Assembly: GCA_037447655.1 (NCBI GenBank)
Contig: JBBHKE010002542.1
Span: 62,001 to 126,000 of the forward strand
DNA from: Zygnema cylindricum
Lineage: Eukaryota > Streptophyta > Zygnematophyceae > Zygnematales > Zygnemataceae
DNA length: 64,000 nucleotides
Direction of reading: 5' to 3'
This document shows positions 33,910 to 44,092 of this stretch, one piece after another. Under the pieces are notes generated by a model. It did no database searches, was not told where the DNA came from, and saw nothing but the letters and a program-made list of their open reading frames with translations. Every line of letters starts with the position of its first letter. Within the stretch, counting starts at the first letter, position 1. The translations under genes and the position numbers were made by a program.

Positions 33910-34401
33910 AGTGCGGACACTCAGCTTAACCCGAGGGACAATCGCAATGGATGTGATAGAGGAACCAATCGCAATGTCGCAACCATCGCAATCGTCCTGG
34001 GGACTCGGCGAAGAAACGCATTGTCGATCATAACGGACCACAACACTGTGGTTGTGCAGCCACTGAAGAAAAGCATTGCAGCGGTGCCGTCAGAGAATCG
34101 CAGCGCTACTGCTGCGCTAACAGGAAATTGCAACGGCGCAGTTGTGCATCATAACATTGATGACAACGAACCCGCGGTTTCGCCGCAGCAATGCAAGTTA
34201 AGAAATGTTGGATGCTGCGATATCCTCGCGCGCTGCGGCGTTTAGAAATGTCCAACAGTCAGACCCTCAACCCTCGCGGATAAAGCCGCCATCAGCCTTC
34301 GCGACCAAACCAGTCGAAGTAGTTTGGAGAGTGTCTTGTTCTACACAGCCTTCTTACCTTTTCTTCTTGAACTACCGAATTTATCTGACACAACAAAATC
34401 T

Positions 34402-34677
34402 ATGGCGTCGTCGTCCTCTCCACCACCAAAAACGAGGAGACTTGTACCAGTAAGCCAAAGAGATGTGCCCCGTCAAGATAGATAGCTAGTGGCGGCAGAG
34501 GCCATGGTAGAGGCAGACCAGAGAAGAGAGGTAGAAGCAGGACGAGAAGTAGAAGAGACAGCCAAAAGTGAGGCAGGGCCGGCGGAGACCAGTGGAGGGG
34601 AGGAGTCAGAAAATTCACAAGACCCCGAGTACAATCCACTCCAAGAGGAGGATCAAGAGGATGAAGAAGACCATTAA
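34402..34677 (+). pseudogene. Extra ORF downstream of pol, first part
   Basis: ATG at 34402 opens MASSSSPPPKTRRLVPVSQR. After one in-frame TAG (near 34483) the same frame continues to 34677 as a strongly acidic segment (EVEETAKSEAG, EESENSQDPEYN, EEDQEDEEDH). It has no known domain. It lies between the chromodomain and the 3' LTR, in the sense strand, where most simple chromoviruses have no gene. It may be the start of one longer protein with the frame at 34950-35690. Confidence 0.45.
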
Positions 34678-34949
34678 CTCTTGGACGCGGATGAACGGAA
34701 CGGGAACCAACCCTTCCCTAGATAGAGGAGCGTGCTTCGAATCAGGAGGTGATGAGGGATCCTAATATAGAGAGCCCCGCAGACGAGCAGTCCTTGGAGA
34801 GTTCAAAAAAAAGGGCTGAGGCACAGTACCCCAGCGGGGATGACGTATTTGTTCTATGACGGGAAGAAGGGGAGACAGACGAGAAAAGTGAAAAATGGGA
34901 AGAAATTCCTGACTACCTCTTTCACTGCCTATTGACCCCTAACATCCAA

Positions 34950-35691
34950 ACCTCGCCTTCGGTTTTGCCAAACGCCTCTATTGGGATCCTTCGAATTGGC
35001 CAACAGCGTGGCGCACAGGAAAAGATGGGGATTTCATTAATATTCCCGCCAGCATGTCGTCCCACCTGGCCTGGAATTTCACGAGGACGAAAGACTTAGT
35101 GAATAACCATAAGGATTATGTGCAGCTAAATCCTCATACCCTATCATTTGTGGAAGTGGTAGAGGACCACTATCGGTACTGGGTGGATGTTCCGCGGATG
35201 TTGCGCCAATATCACCTATGGGATGTCTGTCTTGACGACATCATTTCTCGGGAGGAGGTCACACTTGAGGTACGAGCACTCAAGCTGGAACGGCAGAATG
35301 CTCTGTAGCGGGCCCGAGCTGCCAGAAAACACGTATCCTTCAAACTGAGGAAGGTACCTCGAAGGGAACAGGCCGACGATGTGGCGGAAAGAGCACGGCG
35401 GATAGAAAAACTCGAAACTGCTCAAGTTCTGGTACCCAAAAAATCTGTATCGGCGACCGTTCTGTCCCTACCCGCAGCACCAGCAACAGTACCGGAGGAA
35501 GGAGAGGACCGAGTTCGGGAGTGAATCACTCGTAGACAATTGGCGGCGGCTGATCATCATATCGCGCTGCAAGAGACTCGATGTGAGCAACTCCAAAATC
35601 AACTTGACTTTCTGCGACAGGAATTCGAGGAGTACCGTGAGGAGACATACGGCTTACTCCGTCAACTTCAATTTCCCTGAGTGAGCTAAGT
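34950..35691 (+). pseudogene. Extra ORF downstream of pol, second part with coiled coil
   Basis: One frame reads LAFGFAKRLYWDPSNWP, then NIPASMSSHLAWNF, DVPRMLRQYHLWDVCLDD and, after TAG 35306-35308, a basic stretch RARAARKHVSFKLRKV. After another stop (TGA near 35523) it continues as RRQLAAADHHIALQETRCEQ and a heptad-like C-terminus (LDFLRQEFEEYREETYGLLR) ending at TGA about 35689. The C-terminus looks like a coiled coil. There is no signal peptide or membrane segment, so it is not an obvious envelope protein. Its function is unknown. Consistent coding character despite two stops suggests a once-functional accessory protein. Confidence 0.45.
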
Positions 35692-35724
35692 TCAACGGGA
35701 CGCTAAAACATTAGTGGGAGGCAA

Positions 35725-36210
35725 TGTAACCCGAGTTGAGTACTTAAGGGCTACAGGCTAGACTTCTATAGTTGCGGTTGCAGAGCAGAGTACATGCGAT
35801 TCTAGATCAGCGTAACAAAGCAGCATAGCAACTTAGTAAAATAGCGTACCGTAGCATAGCGAAGCAGCGTGGCAGTATAACAACGCTGCAGAATGTAGAT
35901 TTAACTGTATAGTTCTAAAAAGATATTTTGGATAGACCTCGATTGACCGTGATGGTCCACGTGTACACTTGTACAGTATTAGGTTGATTAGAAGCTAGTT
36001 AGTTTAAATAGTGGGACAGATGTAGTAAAAGATAAACTCTTTGAGTAGACCTTTGCACTGAGCAATCAACTTGTAATCTTCCTCCCAATTAACAAAGCTG
36101 GACCTTTATCTGTGAGTGCTGTGTACTCTTGTTGTTGCTACTGGGGGATCCTTAGAGTCATTCCGCTGTGCCTTATAGTGTGTTGTGGGTTAATATCCTA
36201 CCCTTTTACA
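35725..36210 (+). mobile_element. 3' LTR of chromovirus M
   Basis: 486 bp from TGTAACCCGAG to CCCTTTTACA, preceded by the purine-rich AGTGGGAGGCAA. The last 80 bp match the 5' remnant at 26417-26496. It is followed immediately by the interrupted LTR of element C. Confidence 0.9.
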
Positions 36211-36422
36211 GTGAATGTGTCCAAATCTCATAATCTAACTTTGCATTCTGTGGTGGAATTGAGCACACAGAAAGTCTTATTTCACAAGGGTGAAGCTGAA
36301 ATAGGGTTCTAATTATGAAGGGGTCAATCATTTGGGTTTATATAAACTTGGAGTCTATACTGTCTAGATTAGTTTCTTTTGATATGGGAATTCTATGTGG
36401 CTATGGAGCCTATAGAATTTCA
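36211..36422 (+). mobile_element. End of the 3' LTR of copia C
   Basis: Aligns with the last 210 bp of the 5' LTR of C (20113-20324), including GTGTCCAAATCTC, GAGCACACAGAAAGTC and the terminal ATGGAGCCTATAGAATTTCA. It is followed by GTTAA and the second part of B integrase. Confidence 0.88.
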
Positions 36423-38742
36423 GTTAAATAGAACACTAAGCGATAGTGCCAAGAGTAAGCTATCAGATAAGAAGATAGGAAAGGGATTTTGGGCTGAAGC
36501 TATGATCCGTGCAAATTATCTCAAGAATAAAGTTCTTACCTTGGCAGTAAAAGGCCAAACTCCTTATGAGAGATGGACCAACACAAAACCAGATGTTTCA
36601 CACTTAAAGGTTTTTGGTAGTCAAGTATTGAGCCTACACACATATCGGTCAAATTGGTAGTTCGATCCGAAAGGAAAACCACGATATTTGCTAGGGTAAG
36701 ATGAATATGTAAAAGGATATAAAGTCTATGATCTCAAGAGAGAAGATATAATCCTAGTAAAGCATCTAATTGTCATGGATGAAGGGAAAACTATAGATCC
36801 CTTTAAGCATACAAAGACACAAATCAGATTTGAGTAAGAAACTTCTGATGAATTTGAGTTTCCTTACTATCAAGGTTTTCCAGAAGATGATGATCTTGCA
36901 GGTACAAATTAAACTGAGGAGAATTCAACCTTAGAATCTCTAGTGCTAACTCCAACGGAAGCGCAAGACGTGGTGGAAATAGACCCGGAATTGAGGGATA
37001 GGGGAGAAGTCGAAACTGTTCGAAAGAATCCACGAGAGCCATCCATTCCAGCATCAAAGTTTGAGGGTGGAATGAGAAGCAGCAAAAGACTGCAAGAGAA
37101 ACAAGTTAACAAGAAAGTAGCCAAAGTGTTTAATCACGATGAACCCCAGACTTACGGTAAGGCGATGAAATGTCCGGAGAGGAACCGGTGGAAGACAACC
37201 ATTAATGAGGAGTTGGCTTTGATTATGGCAACCAATACGTGGGAATTGGTAGACTGTCCCCTTGATAAGAAGCCAATCGGGTGTAAGTGGGTATTCAAAT
37301 TGAAACTCAACCCGGATAACACCATTGAACGCTACAAGGCTCGGTTAGTGGCAAAGGGATTTACCCAGAAAGAGGGAATTGACTATGAGGAGACTTTTGC
37401 TCCGGTCGTCAAGTTTCCCACTATTTTCGGATAGTTCTCAGTATGGCGGCAGCAGAAGACATGGAAGTGCATGAGATGGACATCAAGACGACCTTCCTAC
37501 ATGGTGAGTTGGAAGAGGAGATTTTTATGCAACAGCCCGAAGGATTTGTGGAGCAAGGGGAGGAGAGCAAAGTATGCCGATTGATCAAATCTTTGTATGG
37601 GCTGAGACATGCGCTCCGTCAATGGAACAAGAATCTCGATGAATTTCTTACAGGTTTGGGATATATTTTCGGATTAGCACAGATCACTTAATTTATTTGT
37701 TTGAAGATGAGGAAGGAATTATTTTTATTGCAATTTATGTTGATGATTTGTTTGTTTTAAGTAAATCTATGGATTAAATAAATAAGTTGAAAAATGATCT
37801 AAAAGGAAGAATTGAGATGAACGATATAGGAGAAGAATGGTGTATTTTGGGAATTCAGGTAGAAAGAGACAGAGATAGAAAGATAATAAGATTAACTCAA
37901 AATGAGGCTATTGGAAACATGTTAGAAAAATTCCAAATGGACAAGGCTAATAGTTGTACCACTCCTGTAGAACTAAAGAAGGGAAGTGAGGGGAGTGTGG
38001 AAGAGGGAGTTATAATCTTGGATGATGAGGTAGGCCCGAAAGAGAAAAGATTTATGCACACTTTCCCTTATAGACAAGTAGTGGGCAGCCTAATATATTT
38101 CATGAATTGTACCCGTTCGGCCATAGCCGCAACTGTAGGAGTACTAAGTAGAATCTGAATGCTCCCACTAAGAAAGATTGGGAGGCAGCTAAGAGAGTCC
38201 TTAGATATCTCATGGGGACTAGAGATCTATAGTTGCATTTGGGTGGGAACAATACTGACTTCACCACTTGGAGTGATGCCAGCTATATTGGGATTGTGAC
38301 TGTCAAGGGGTCAGTCATTTGGGTTTATATTAACTTGAAGTCGGCACTATCTAGATTAGCTTCTTTTGGATCTGCATACTCTGAGGGCCAATGGAGGTCT
38401 CAGAGTTTCACTGAGTACATGGCTTCTTGCTCTCCTATAAAATAATTAATGTGGGTCAAGTCCTTGCTTGGTGAACTTGGTCATCTTAAGAGTGGTGTTC
38501 ACAAAGTATTATGTGACAATCAGATAGCTATTACCATTTTCGCTAATCCTAAACACCATTTTAAAGAAAAATATATAGACATTAGACTTAGTTTCGTTAA
38601 AGAAAAGGAAGAAGAAAGAATAATCAGTTTAGAATATAGACTAGATAGTGAAATGGTAGCAGATATGATGACCAAACCTGTGCCTTCCCCTAAGCTAATT
38701 TTTTGCAGGGAGAAGTGTGGTTTGAATTTAAAAGGTGACTAG
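36423..38742 (+). pseudogene. Copia B integrase end, reverse transcriptase, RNase H
   Basis: Resumes B at LNRTLSDSAKSKLSDKKIG, contiguous with GVAER at 19188. It covers the integrase C-terminal region (SHLKVFGSQV), the connector, and reverse transcriptase with [20 protein letters not shown] (37285-37344), LEEEIFMQQPEGF and AIYVDDLFVL (about 37730-37757). LGIQVERDRDRK and GSLIYFMNCTR follow. RNase H has DASY at 38274-38285, then an LTR remnant replaces about 40 residues, then EYMASCS..LMWVKSLLGELG and a CDN motif. Stops (for example 36658, 37432, 37775, 38156, 38443) and frameshifts abound. It ends KGD-TAG at 38742, just before the 3' LTR. Confidence 0.9.
38290..38410 (+). mobile_element. LTR-end remnant inside B RNase H
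   Basis: About 120 bp with the lineage-1 LTR end blocks CAAGGGGTCAGTCATTTGGG, CTTGAAGTCGGCACTATC and the terminal ATGGAGGTCTCAGAGTTTCA. It sits between SDASY and EYMAS and replaces the intervening RNase H codons. CTGAG follows the LTR end, but its upstream copy is missing, so an insertion was followed by a deletion that took most of the LTR and part of the host gene. Confidence 0.75.
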
Positions 38743-38755
38743 AAAATAAATGGAG

Positions 38756-39803
38756 TGTAGAGTTTAATGGTTTTTTTAGTATTTTGTAGGTCTAAATTAA
38801 TTGCAGAAAAGAAGACGAGGTTGTCAGTCTTTTACTCCTCTCTTCAACTCCCACACTTGTCGCTATCACTGAAGGTTGAAGAGGGAGATAGAGCCATGGC
38901 TGCCTGTGCTATCCAGAGAGAGACAGGCAGATGCTTTAGTAGATTTACTAAAAGGGAACTTGACAGACACAAGATTTGATCCTGGTACCTACCGTTTGTG
39001 AAGCTAGTCGGTAGCGCTTAGCTTTATCTTAATAGTTTTGGATCGGTGCTGAGACGTATATGGTTTGACAGATATCTAAACTGTGACGCGTAAACAAATT
39101 CATTTAAATGAATCTATAGACGTCGCGCATGGATACACTTTTGTAAAGTACGGAGTAGAGTACGAATACGTAATGGATACTGCACATTTTGTTTCGACAA
39201 CGAAAAGAATATCGCGCAATGATTTATGACGGCTATGATTAAAATCCGGTTTTGATCGAAGGGTCGCGAAGAACGCCGAGGTCGCGAAATAGGATTTTGG
39301 CGGTTTTTGGTCACCGCCACATTGATCGACACGTGGCACGACAACATTGGATTATGGCATATCCGGGTATTACAAGAACGAATCTAGATATGACATGTGT
39401 CAAGTGGTTTGCCATGTCGTACAATGGCCGTACAAAAAATTCACCAGCACTTGTACCTTTCTGTACGATTCGGTATTTTGATTGATGCCGCACTTCAGTA
39501 AATAGAGTTTTAGAGAGAGATTGGACTTAGGAAAATTAGGTAGATAGGACCCCCTCTCCCAAAGAGCTTTTGTACAAAAGGTCAACTTTGACCCTCCATA
39601 ACTTACTGCTGAGGGGAGCAAATTCAAAGTTTCTTTTTGCTATTGACTGAAGGGAGTCTTACCTTCAAAAGAGTAAAGGTGGTCAAAGTTTTTTTTAGCC
39701 AAGGTGGCAGTTTTTCTTGTTGAAACACAAATGGGTCAGGGTTATCCTAGAGGCTTCGTGTGAGCTGCCTACTCTGAAGACCTATGGAGGTCTCAAAGTT
39801 GCA
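38756..39803 (+). mobile_element. 3' LTR of copia B
   Basis: Starts TGTAGAGTTTAATGG after AAAATAAATGGAG and ends CAAAGTTGCA, followed by the duplication ACTGG. It retains ATGGAGG near the end (39785), the gag start that is mutated in the 5' LTR. Confidence 0.9.
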
Positions 39804-40093
39804 ACTGGCATCACTTTAAGTGGTGATAGTGGTATTATCCCCTCCCAAATGCAACCACAAATCTCTCTTTCCTATCAAGTATCGCATGACTCTTTTGGCC
39901 GCTTCCCAATATTTGTTATTAGTATCATTCAGACTCCTACTTATTATTCCTACAGACGCTGCTATATTAGGACAGTTACAGTTCATAAAAGAGATCAAAC
40001 TACCGACAACTTGTCTGTACGTAATATTTTGCATGAATTTTCTTTCCTCTGGTCCTAACTCATCATCTAAGACCCTAACTTGCTCTACTGAGC
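39804..40093 (-). pseudogene. Copia G pol: reverse transcriptase end and RNase H start
   Basis: The minus strand reads FMQNITYRQVVGSLISFMNC, AASVGIISRSLNDTN, WEAAKRVMRYLIGKRDLWLH and LGGDNTTITT. The next codons continue across the B insertion at 10065 (SDASYWDAP). The right edge near 40093 is a truncation: the rest of G (gag to reverse transcriptase, 5' LTR) is missing. Confidence 0.9.
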
Positions 40094-42929
40094 TCCCCTC
40101 ATGACGCTCATCCAGACCCAGTCGACAACTTCATACCGTTTGCTTTGGAGATATTTGGGACCTTGGACTTGTCGTTCGACAACTTTATCCGTGATTGTGC
40201 TTGACGTTGGTTTGAGGCTCGAGGACTTGGCAGCCATCACTCTGCTCTCATGTTGGCCTTTTATAACCGAAGGATCTCTGTTTTCCTTCAACGATCTCAA
40301 ATATTGGCCCTTATTCAAAAAAACACGGTGGTGAACAAAGGTCGAGGCTTGCGAAATTTACCTCACGCCACCCAGTGCACATTGATGATATTTGTTCCTC
40401 AACCCTTTGGTGCAGACTTATTTTAGGCTTCGTGCCGACGACCCTTTTTTGTCATCTAGAGCCTTTGTATAGTGTAGTTTTAATTGCTTTCGTAGTTTAG
40501 TTTTAGTGTTTTTTTTGTTTCTTATGTTTTCTTTGTTTTTTTTACTCATATTGTTGGTTTGCTTATGCACTATTTGTACGTACTTTTGGTTTTATAGTTA
40601 TAGCCTTTAATGGCAGCGAACAATTTCCCTTTTCAATCAAGTTTTGTACTTTGATGGTTTAACCATCGCGTTTTTCATAATAAAATTTTTCTTTCTTCCT
40701 TTCTTTTGACTTTTCACACATTTATCTTTATACAAATTAGAGACTTTTGGTAGTCTGTTTGAAAACCTTTAAAGAGGTCCACTTTTCGTTTGTCTGTACG
40801 CGTAAACGGCCTGTCATTCGACCGACGTCAACAAACCGATAGAGTTGCCCCTCGGATCACGTCAGTAAACGGGTAGCGTTGCCTCTCGGCCTATGTTGGC
40901 AAACGGGTAGCTTTGTCTCTCTGCTAACGTTAGCAAACGGGTAAATTTCAAAGTACTCCCTTGGCAATCGTTCTTAACCGTCAGATCTTGGCTGCCTATT
41001 CCTGTCAATGAATAAAAATGAAAGCCGCCATAAAAGCCGTCACGCGCAGTAAAGAGTCTTGAAGCGTCAATCATTCGTTCGTGACCGTCCGATTATAGGA
41101 TACTGGCATCTCAGAAGCTAGCCGTTCTTTTCAACAAGTATGATTTTGTGTCCTAAATTATTTGCTCGATTTTTTGTCAATCGTCGTGTTGATTTGGGTC
41201 GCGTCTACAAAAATCCGTACGGACGACTCGAATATACAATAGTACTAAGACATTTTGATAAAACAGGACACGGTCCATGCGTGTGTAACGGGCGTTGATT
41301 TACTACTGTAGTGTACACTGCCAATCGTTATTAGAGTTGTGTCTGCTAATTCCGTCCCACTTTTTTTTTTATTCTCCATTATTGTAGTTCATTCTATTTT
41401 TTTCTTTACTCTATTTAGGGTTATTGTTTTAGTACCGTACAAAATGGAAGTACGCCATCAGTCAATTTGTGTGGTGTACGCACAGTGTTAGACCGTACAA
41501 AATTGTACCTTTTTAAGTGAAAAAGTATAATTAATGATTTTTAGTAGCCGCGGACGCATGAGAATGTGCGCTCTAAAAAAGGGGTCTAATCGGGTTGTCA
41601 AATATCACGTTCGCACATATTCGTCTAGCTACCACGTTTCGACTGTGTGAACGTACGATTTGTGTACGATTTGTGAGATTTTGTACGAATACCTATGTTA
41701 GTGTAAGCATGTTTGCGATCGATATTTTTTTTTTTCAAAGACCCAAATTAGAATTATTAAACAATTAGAATGTATGTTTTTTTTCAAAATTTTCAAATTC
41801 CTATTTAGCGTTAACCAGGGTAATTTTTCATGTACGCTAAAGAAACTTCTACGCTAATAACGATTGGAGGAGTAGTGTACATAAATTTTTGATGAGTCTT
41901 ACGGCACAATCTTTGTGATGGATGGAATCAGATCGAGAGGATCCCTTTTGTCGGTAGTGGAATCTTGCAACGGTGGTGACTGAACCACTTTTAGGCAACG
42001 TGGAGATTGCTGTACGGCACATCCAGCTATCAAACGACAAGATTTGGACAGTCGACAATAGTTTAGGAGAATATTGGTGGACAAATCTAGTCGGCCGGTC
42101 GAACGGTTAGGGAGGCATTCCGTTACGAATAGATTGTTAAGAAATTATTATTGTAAAGAAAAAAATTAGGGTTTATTAACGCTATATTGTAGTTCTTTTG
42201 TATACATTGTTTCGCTATTAATGTTAATGTTTTCCTTGCCACTAAATACATCTTTTCTCCGTACACACTCGTTGAATTATGGATCTGACATGAGCAATTG
42301 AAATCCAATATTCCCACTTTCTGATTGGCGGTCTCCATGTGAAAATCGGACAATTGTTTACGGGAAAAAAATGTTTTAAGTCGCAAAAAAAAATATTAAT
42401 ACTAATAGCGATACACATTGTATAGTACTCAGAAGAGTTCACTGTATCATTGAACGTTTTCTCATTGCTCATTGTAGACGTTTGCTCATTGCTCATTGCT
42501 ACAGTGTTCATTGTTTCATTGTTTTTCAGTCCGGAGTTGCTAAGAATTGCACGGAATTATTAGACTGTGAATCTCTGTGTAAAGACATTATTAAAGTAAA
42601 GAAACAAATAATGTTGGTAACTCTTTTTTGGGTTCAATAACGCCAACAACTTTTAACACTTATTTATACATTTAACACTTATTTGGAAAGAAACTCCTAT
42701 AGTGTAGCCGCCATGGCCTGTGTTCACATAGTCGACATTTGACAATGTGGGAACATAACCCCCCCCCCGTCTTATTGTAAAAAAAAAAATTGGGTACGCT
42801 TTCTTGTGCCGACGCACTCACTATTTAGTGTCAATGCCATTATCTGACGTTTTTTGTGTACATTTGTACGAAACAACGATCATTTTTAGTACGAACTAAC
42901 AAATTACATAGGCAACAATATTTAAAACT
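40094..42929. other. AT-rich non-coding stretch
   Basis: No gene is recognised. The part at 40100-40380 keeps overlapping frames open on both strands, none with a family match. 40450-40720 is T-rich, with a TAATAAAA near 40680 that could be a polyadenylation signal of an old element. A 34-bp tandem repeat lies at 40825-40947. CATTGCT-type short repeats are at 42455-42515. TTATTGTAAAGAAAAAA blocks at 42140 and 43140 are shared with the fold-back region. Confidence 0.45.
40825..40947. repeat. 34-bp tandem repeat, about 3.6 copies
   Basis: Units begin at 40825, 40859, 40893 and 40927 with the core GCAAACGGGTAGC-TTGCCTCTC. Spacing is exactly 34 bp. Confidence 0.85.
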
Positions 42930-43390
42930 TGTTGAATTAGAGTAATTGACACTTATTTCACATCACCTATATAAGCGTAAAGGAAACAATAGAATCATTT
43001 ATTATATTTTAGGTTTAAGGTTCAAAATTTAGGGGCGACAAATCAGTGTTATTAACACTTATAACAATTCACAATGTAGTTAAGCCAAGAATCACCAATA
43101 AATTACACCGTTAATCGTTTTTAGTGTAGAAAAATGATTATTGTAAAGAAAAAAGTAGTGTTACTAACGCTATTTTGAGTTCACAGACTCTAGATACAAC
43201 AAATAATTGACACTGATTAACACATATAACCATACATCATGGATCGCTATAACTTATAATAACACTAATGATGCTCCCAAAATTTTGACCCTCGAACATA
43301 AAATACAATCATCAATACTATTTTTCCCTTCACAATTATACAAGTAAGATTTCATTAGCATAAATTACTATAATTTGGACATTTTTGAAT
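42930..43390. mobile_element. Fold-back (long inverted repeat) element
   Basis: The left arm (about 42930-43090) and the reverse complement of the right arm (about 43225-43390) align over at least 150 bp. Shared blocks include GTATTTTATG/ATATTTTAGG, GTTCAAAATTTAGGGGC/GGTCAAAATTTTGGGAGC and AGTGTTATTA. Pieces of the arm also occur at 3990-4060 and 7560-7660, so it is a dispersed family. No coding sequence is present. The exact ends and a target duplication could not be fixed. Confidence 0.65.
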
Positions 43391-43754
43391 AGCATAGTGT
43401 AGCAAATGTGTCAACCTGTCAAAAGGTACTCATTATTTTGTTGAAAGGTACAAAAAAAGTGTTAGATGCGAAGTCAACATGGGAAATTAGTATGTCGATA
43501 CTAGGAAAAACGCAATGAAATTTGATTCTTTCTAACAAAGAAAGAGGAAAATTGCACGAACATGTTCTCACATGTTTAAACGTTGACTGTATGAACACAA
43601 GCCATATAGGCTACATTATGGGAATATGTATCCATATTAATGTTATATGTAGAAATTAGCATTCATATTTGTTATCGGTAGGCCATTCGACCTAAAATTT
43701 TGTTTTTAACACTTTTTTCTTTGTACTCTACGAATTTCTTTGCGCTAATAGTGA
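43391..43754. other. Spacer, nothing recognised
   Basis: AT-rich sequence without a frame, repeat or element end that I can support. Confidence 0.45.
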
Positions 43755-44085
43755 TCAACGGTGTAGGTTGGATAATCGAAGTATAGGTATGGTATATCGT
43801 AAAAGGAACGATCATGATACAAAACTAATCATGATGGTCGATAACAGTACGATTTAGACTGCACAATTGTAAGTTTTTGTACATAAGTTTGAAAAGGATT
43901 GTCGTACCTAGCATGCCACGCTATATAATGTATAAAATATAATACAATATGATATAAAGTGTTATGAGAAGTATACTATGTTATCCACACTTGGTGGTGA
44001 TAAAAAAAATGTTAGTTTTGAGCCATGTACCGAGACCACTCACTGTTCGATAACCACTAATTCTAACTATCAGTATCAATATTCA
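43755..44085. mobile_element. Decayed short relative of the hAT-like element
   Basis: The right half aligns with 3430-3660 of the hAT-like element: GCATGCCACGCTATATAA, ACAATATGATATAAA, then CGAGACCACTCACTGTTCGATAACC against CGGGACCTCTAACCGTTCGATAACC. The left part has the TATGGTATATCGT block of its 5' side. The central kilobase is missing, so this is a MITE-like derivative. Copia fragment J abuts its right end. Confidence 0.6.
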
Positions 44086-44092
44086 ACAAGGA

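Larger units (their letters stand above)
26417..36210 (+). mobile_element. Ty3/gypsy chromovirus M
   Basis: Order is LTR remnant, primer site, gag, protease, reverse transcriptase, RNase H, (insertion of N), integrase, chromodomain, extra ORFs, 3' LTR. The integrase after RNase H and the C-terminal chromodomain place it among plant-type chromoviruses. The 80-bp remnant 26417-26496 corresponds to the end of the intact 3' LTR (36131-36210). Several stops and frameshifts make it inactive. It lies in the 3' LTR of element C. Confidence 0.9.
19189..36422 (+). mobile_element. Copia element C with later insertions in its 3' LTR
   Basis: The 5' LTR (19189-20324) and a 3' LTR whose start (22208-22377) and end (36211-36422) are separated by later material bound this element. 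Flanks are GTTTA (19184-19188) and GTTAA (36423-36427), matching 4 of 5. B's integrase reads on without a gap across C, which independently supports the limits. The internal region is only about 1.9 kb and has the short gag plus mini-pol organisation shared with N and E. Confidence 0.78.
10066..39803 (+). mobile_element. Copia element B, split by two later insertions
   Basis: B is bounded by LTRs of one subfamily (10066-11138 and 38756-39803) and by a perfect 5-bp target duplication, ACTGG (10061-10065 and 39804-39808), inside element G. Its gag is interrupted at 11374 by element A and resumes at 17797. Its integrase is interrupted at 19189 by element C and resumes at 36423, giving GVAER then LNRTL. 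With both insertions removed, B has the normal order gag, protease, integrase, reverse transcriptase, RNase H. Gag has an internal deletion, and pol carries stops, a lost integrase Asp and an LTR remnant in RNase H. Confidence 0.88.

Noticed and set aside
40085-40334. Possible small gene on either strand after element G
   Set aside because: Both strands are open for about 77 codons and neither translation shows a family motif; it adjoins a truncated element.
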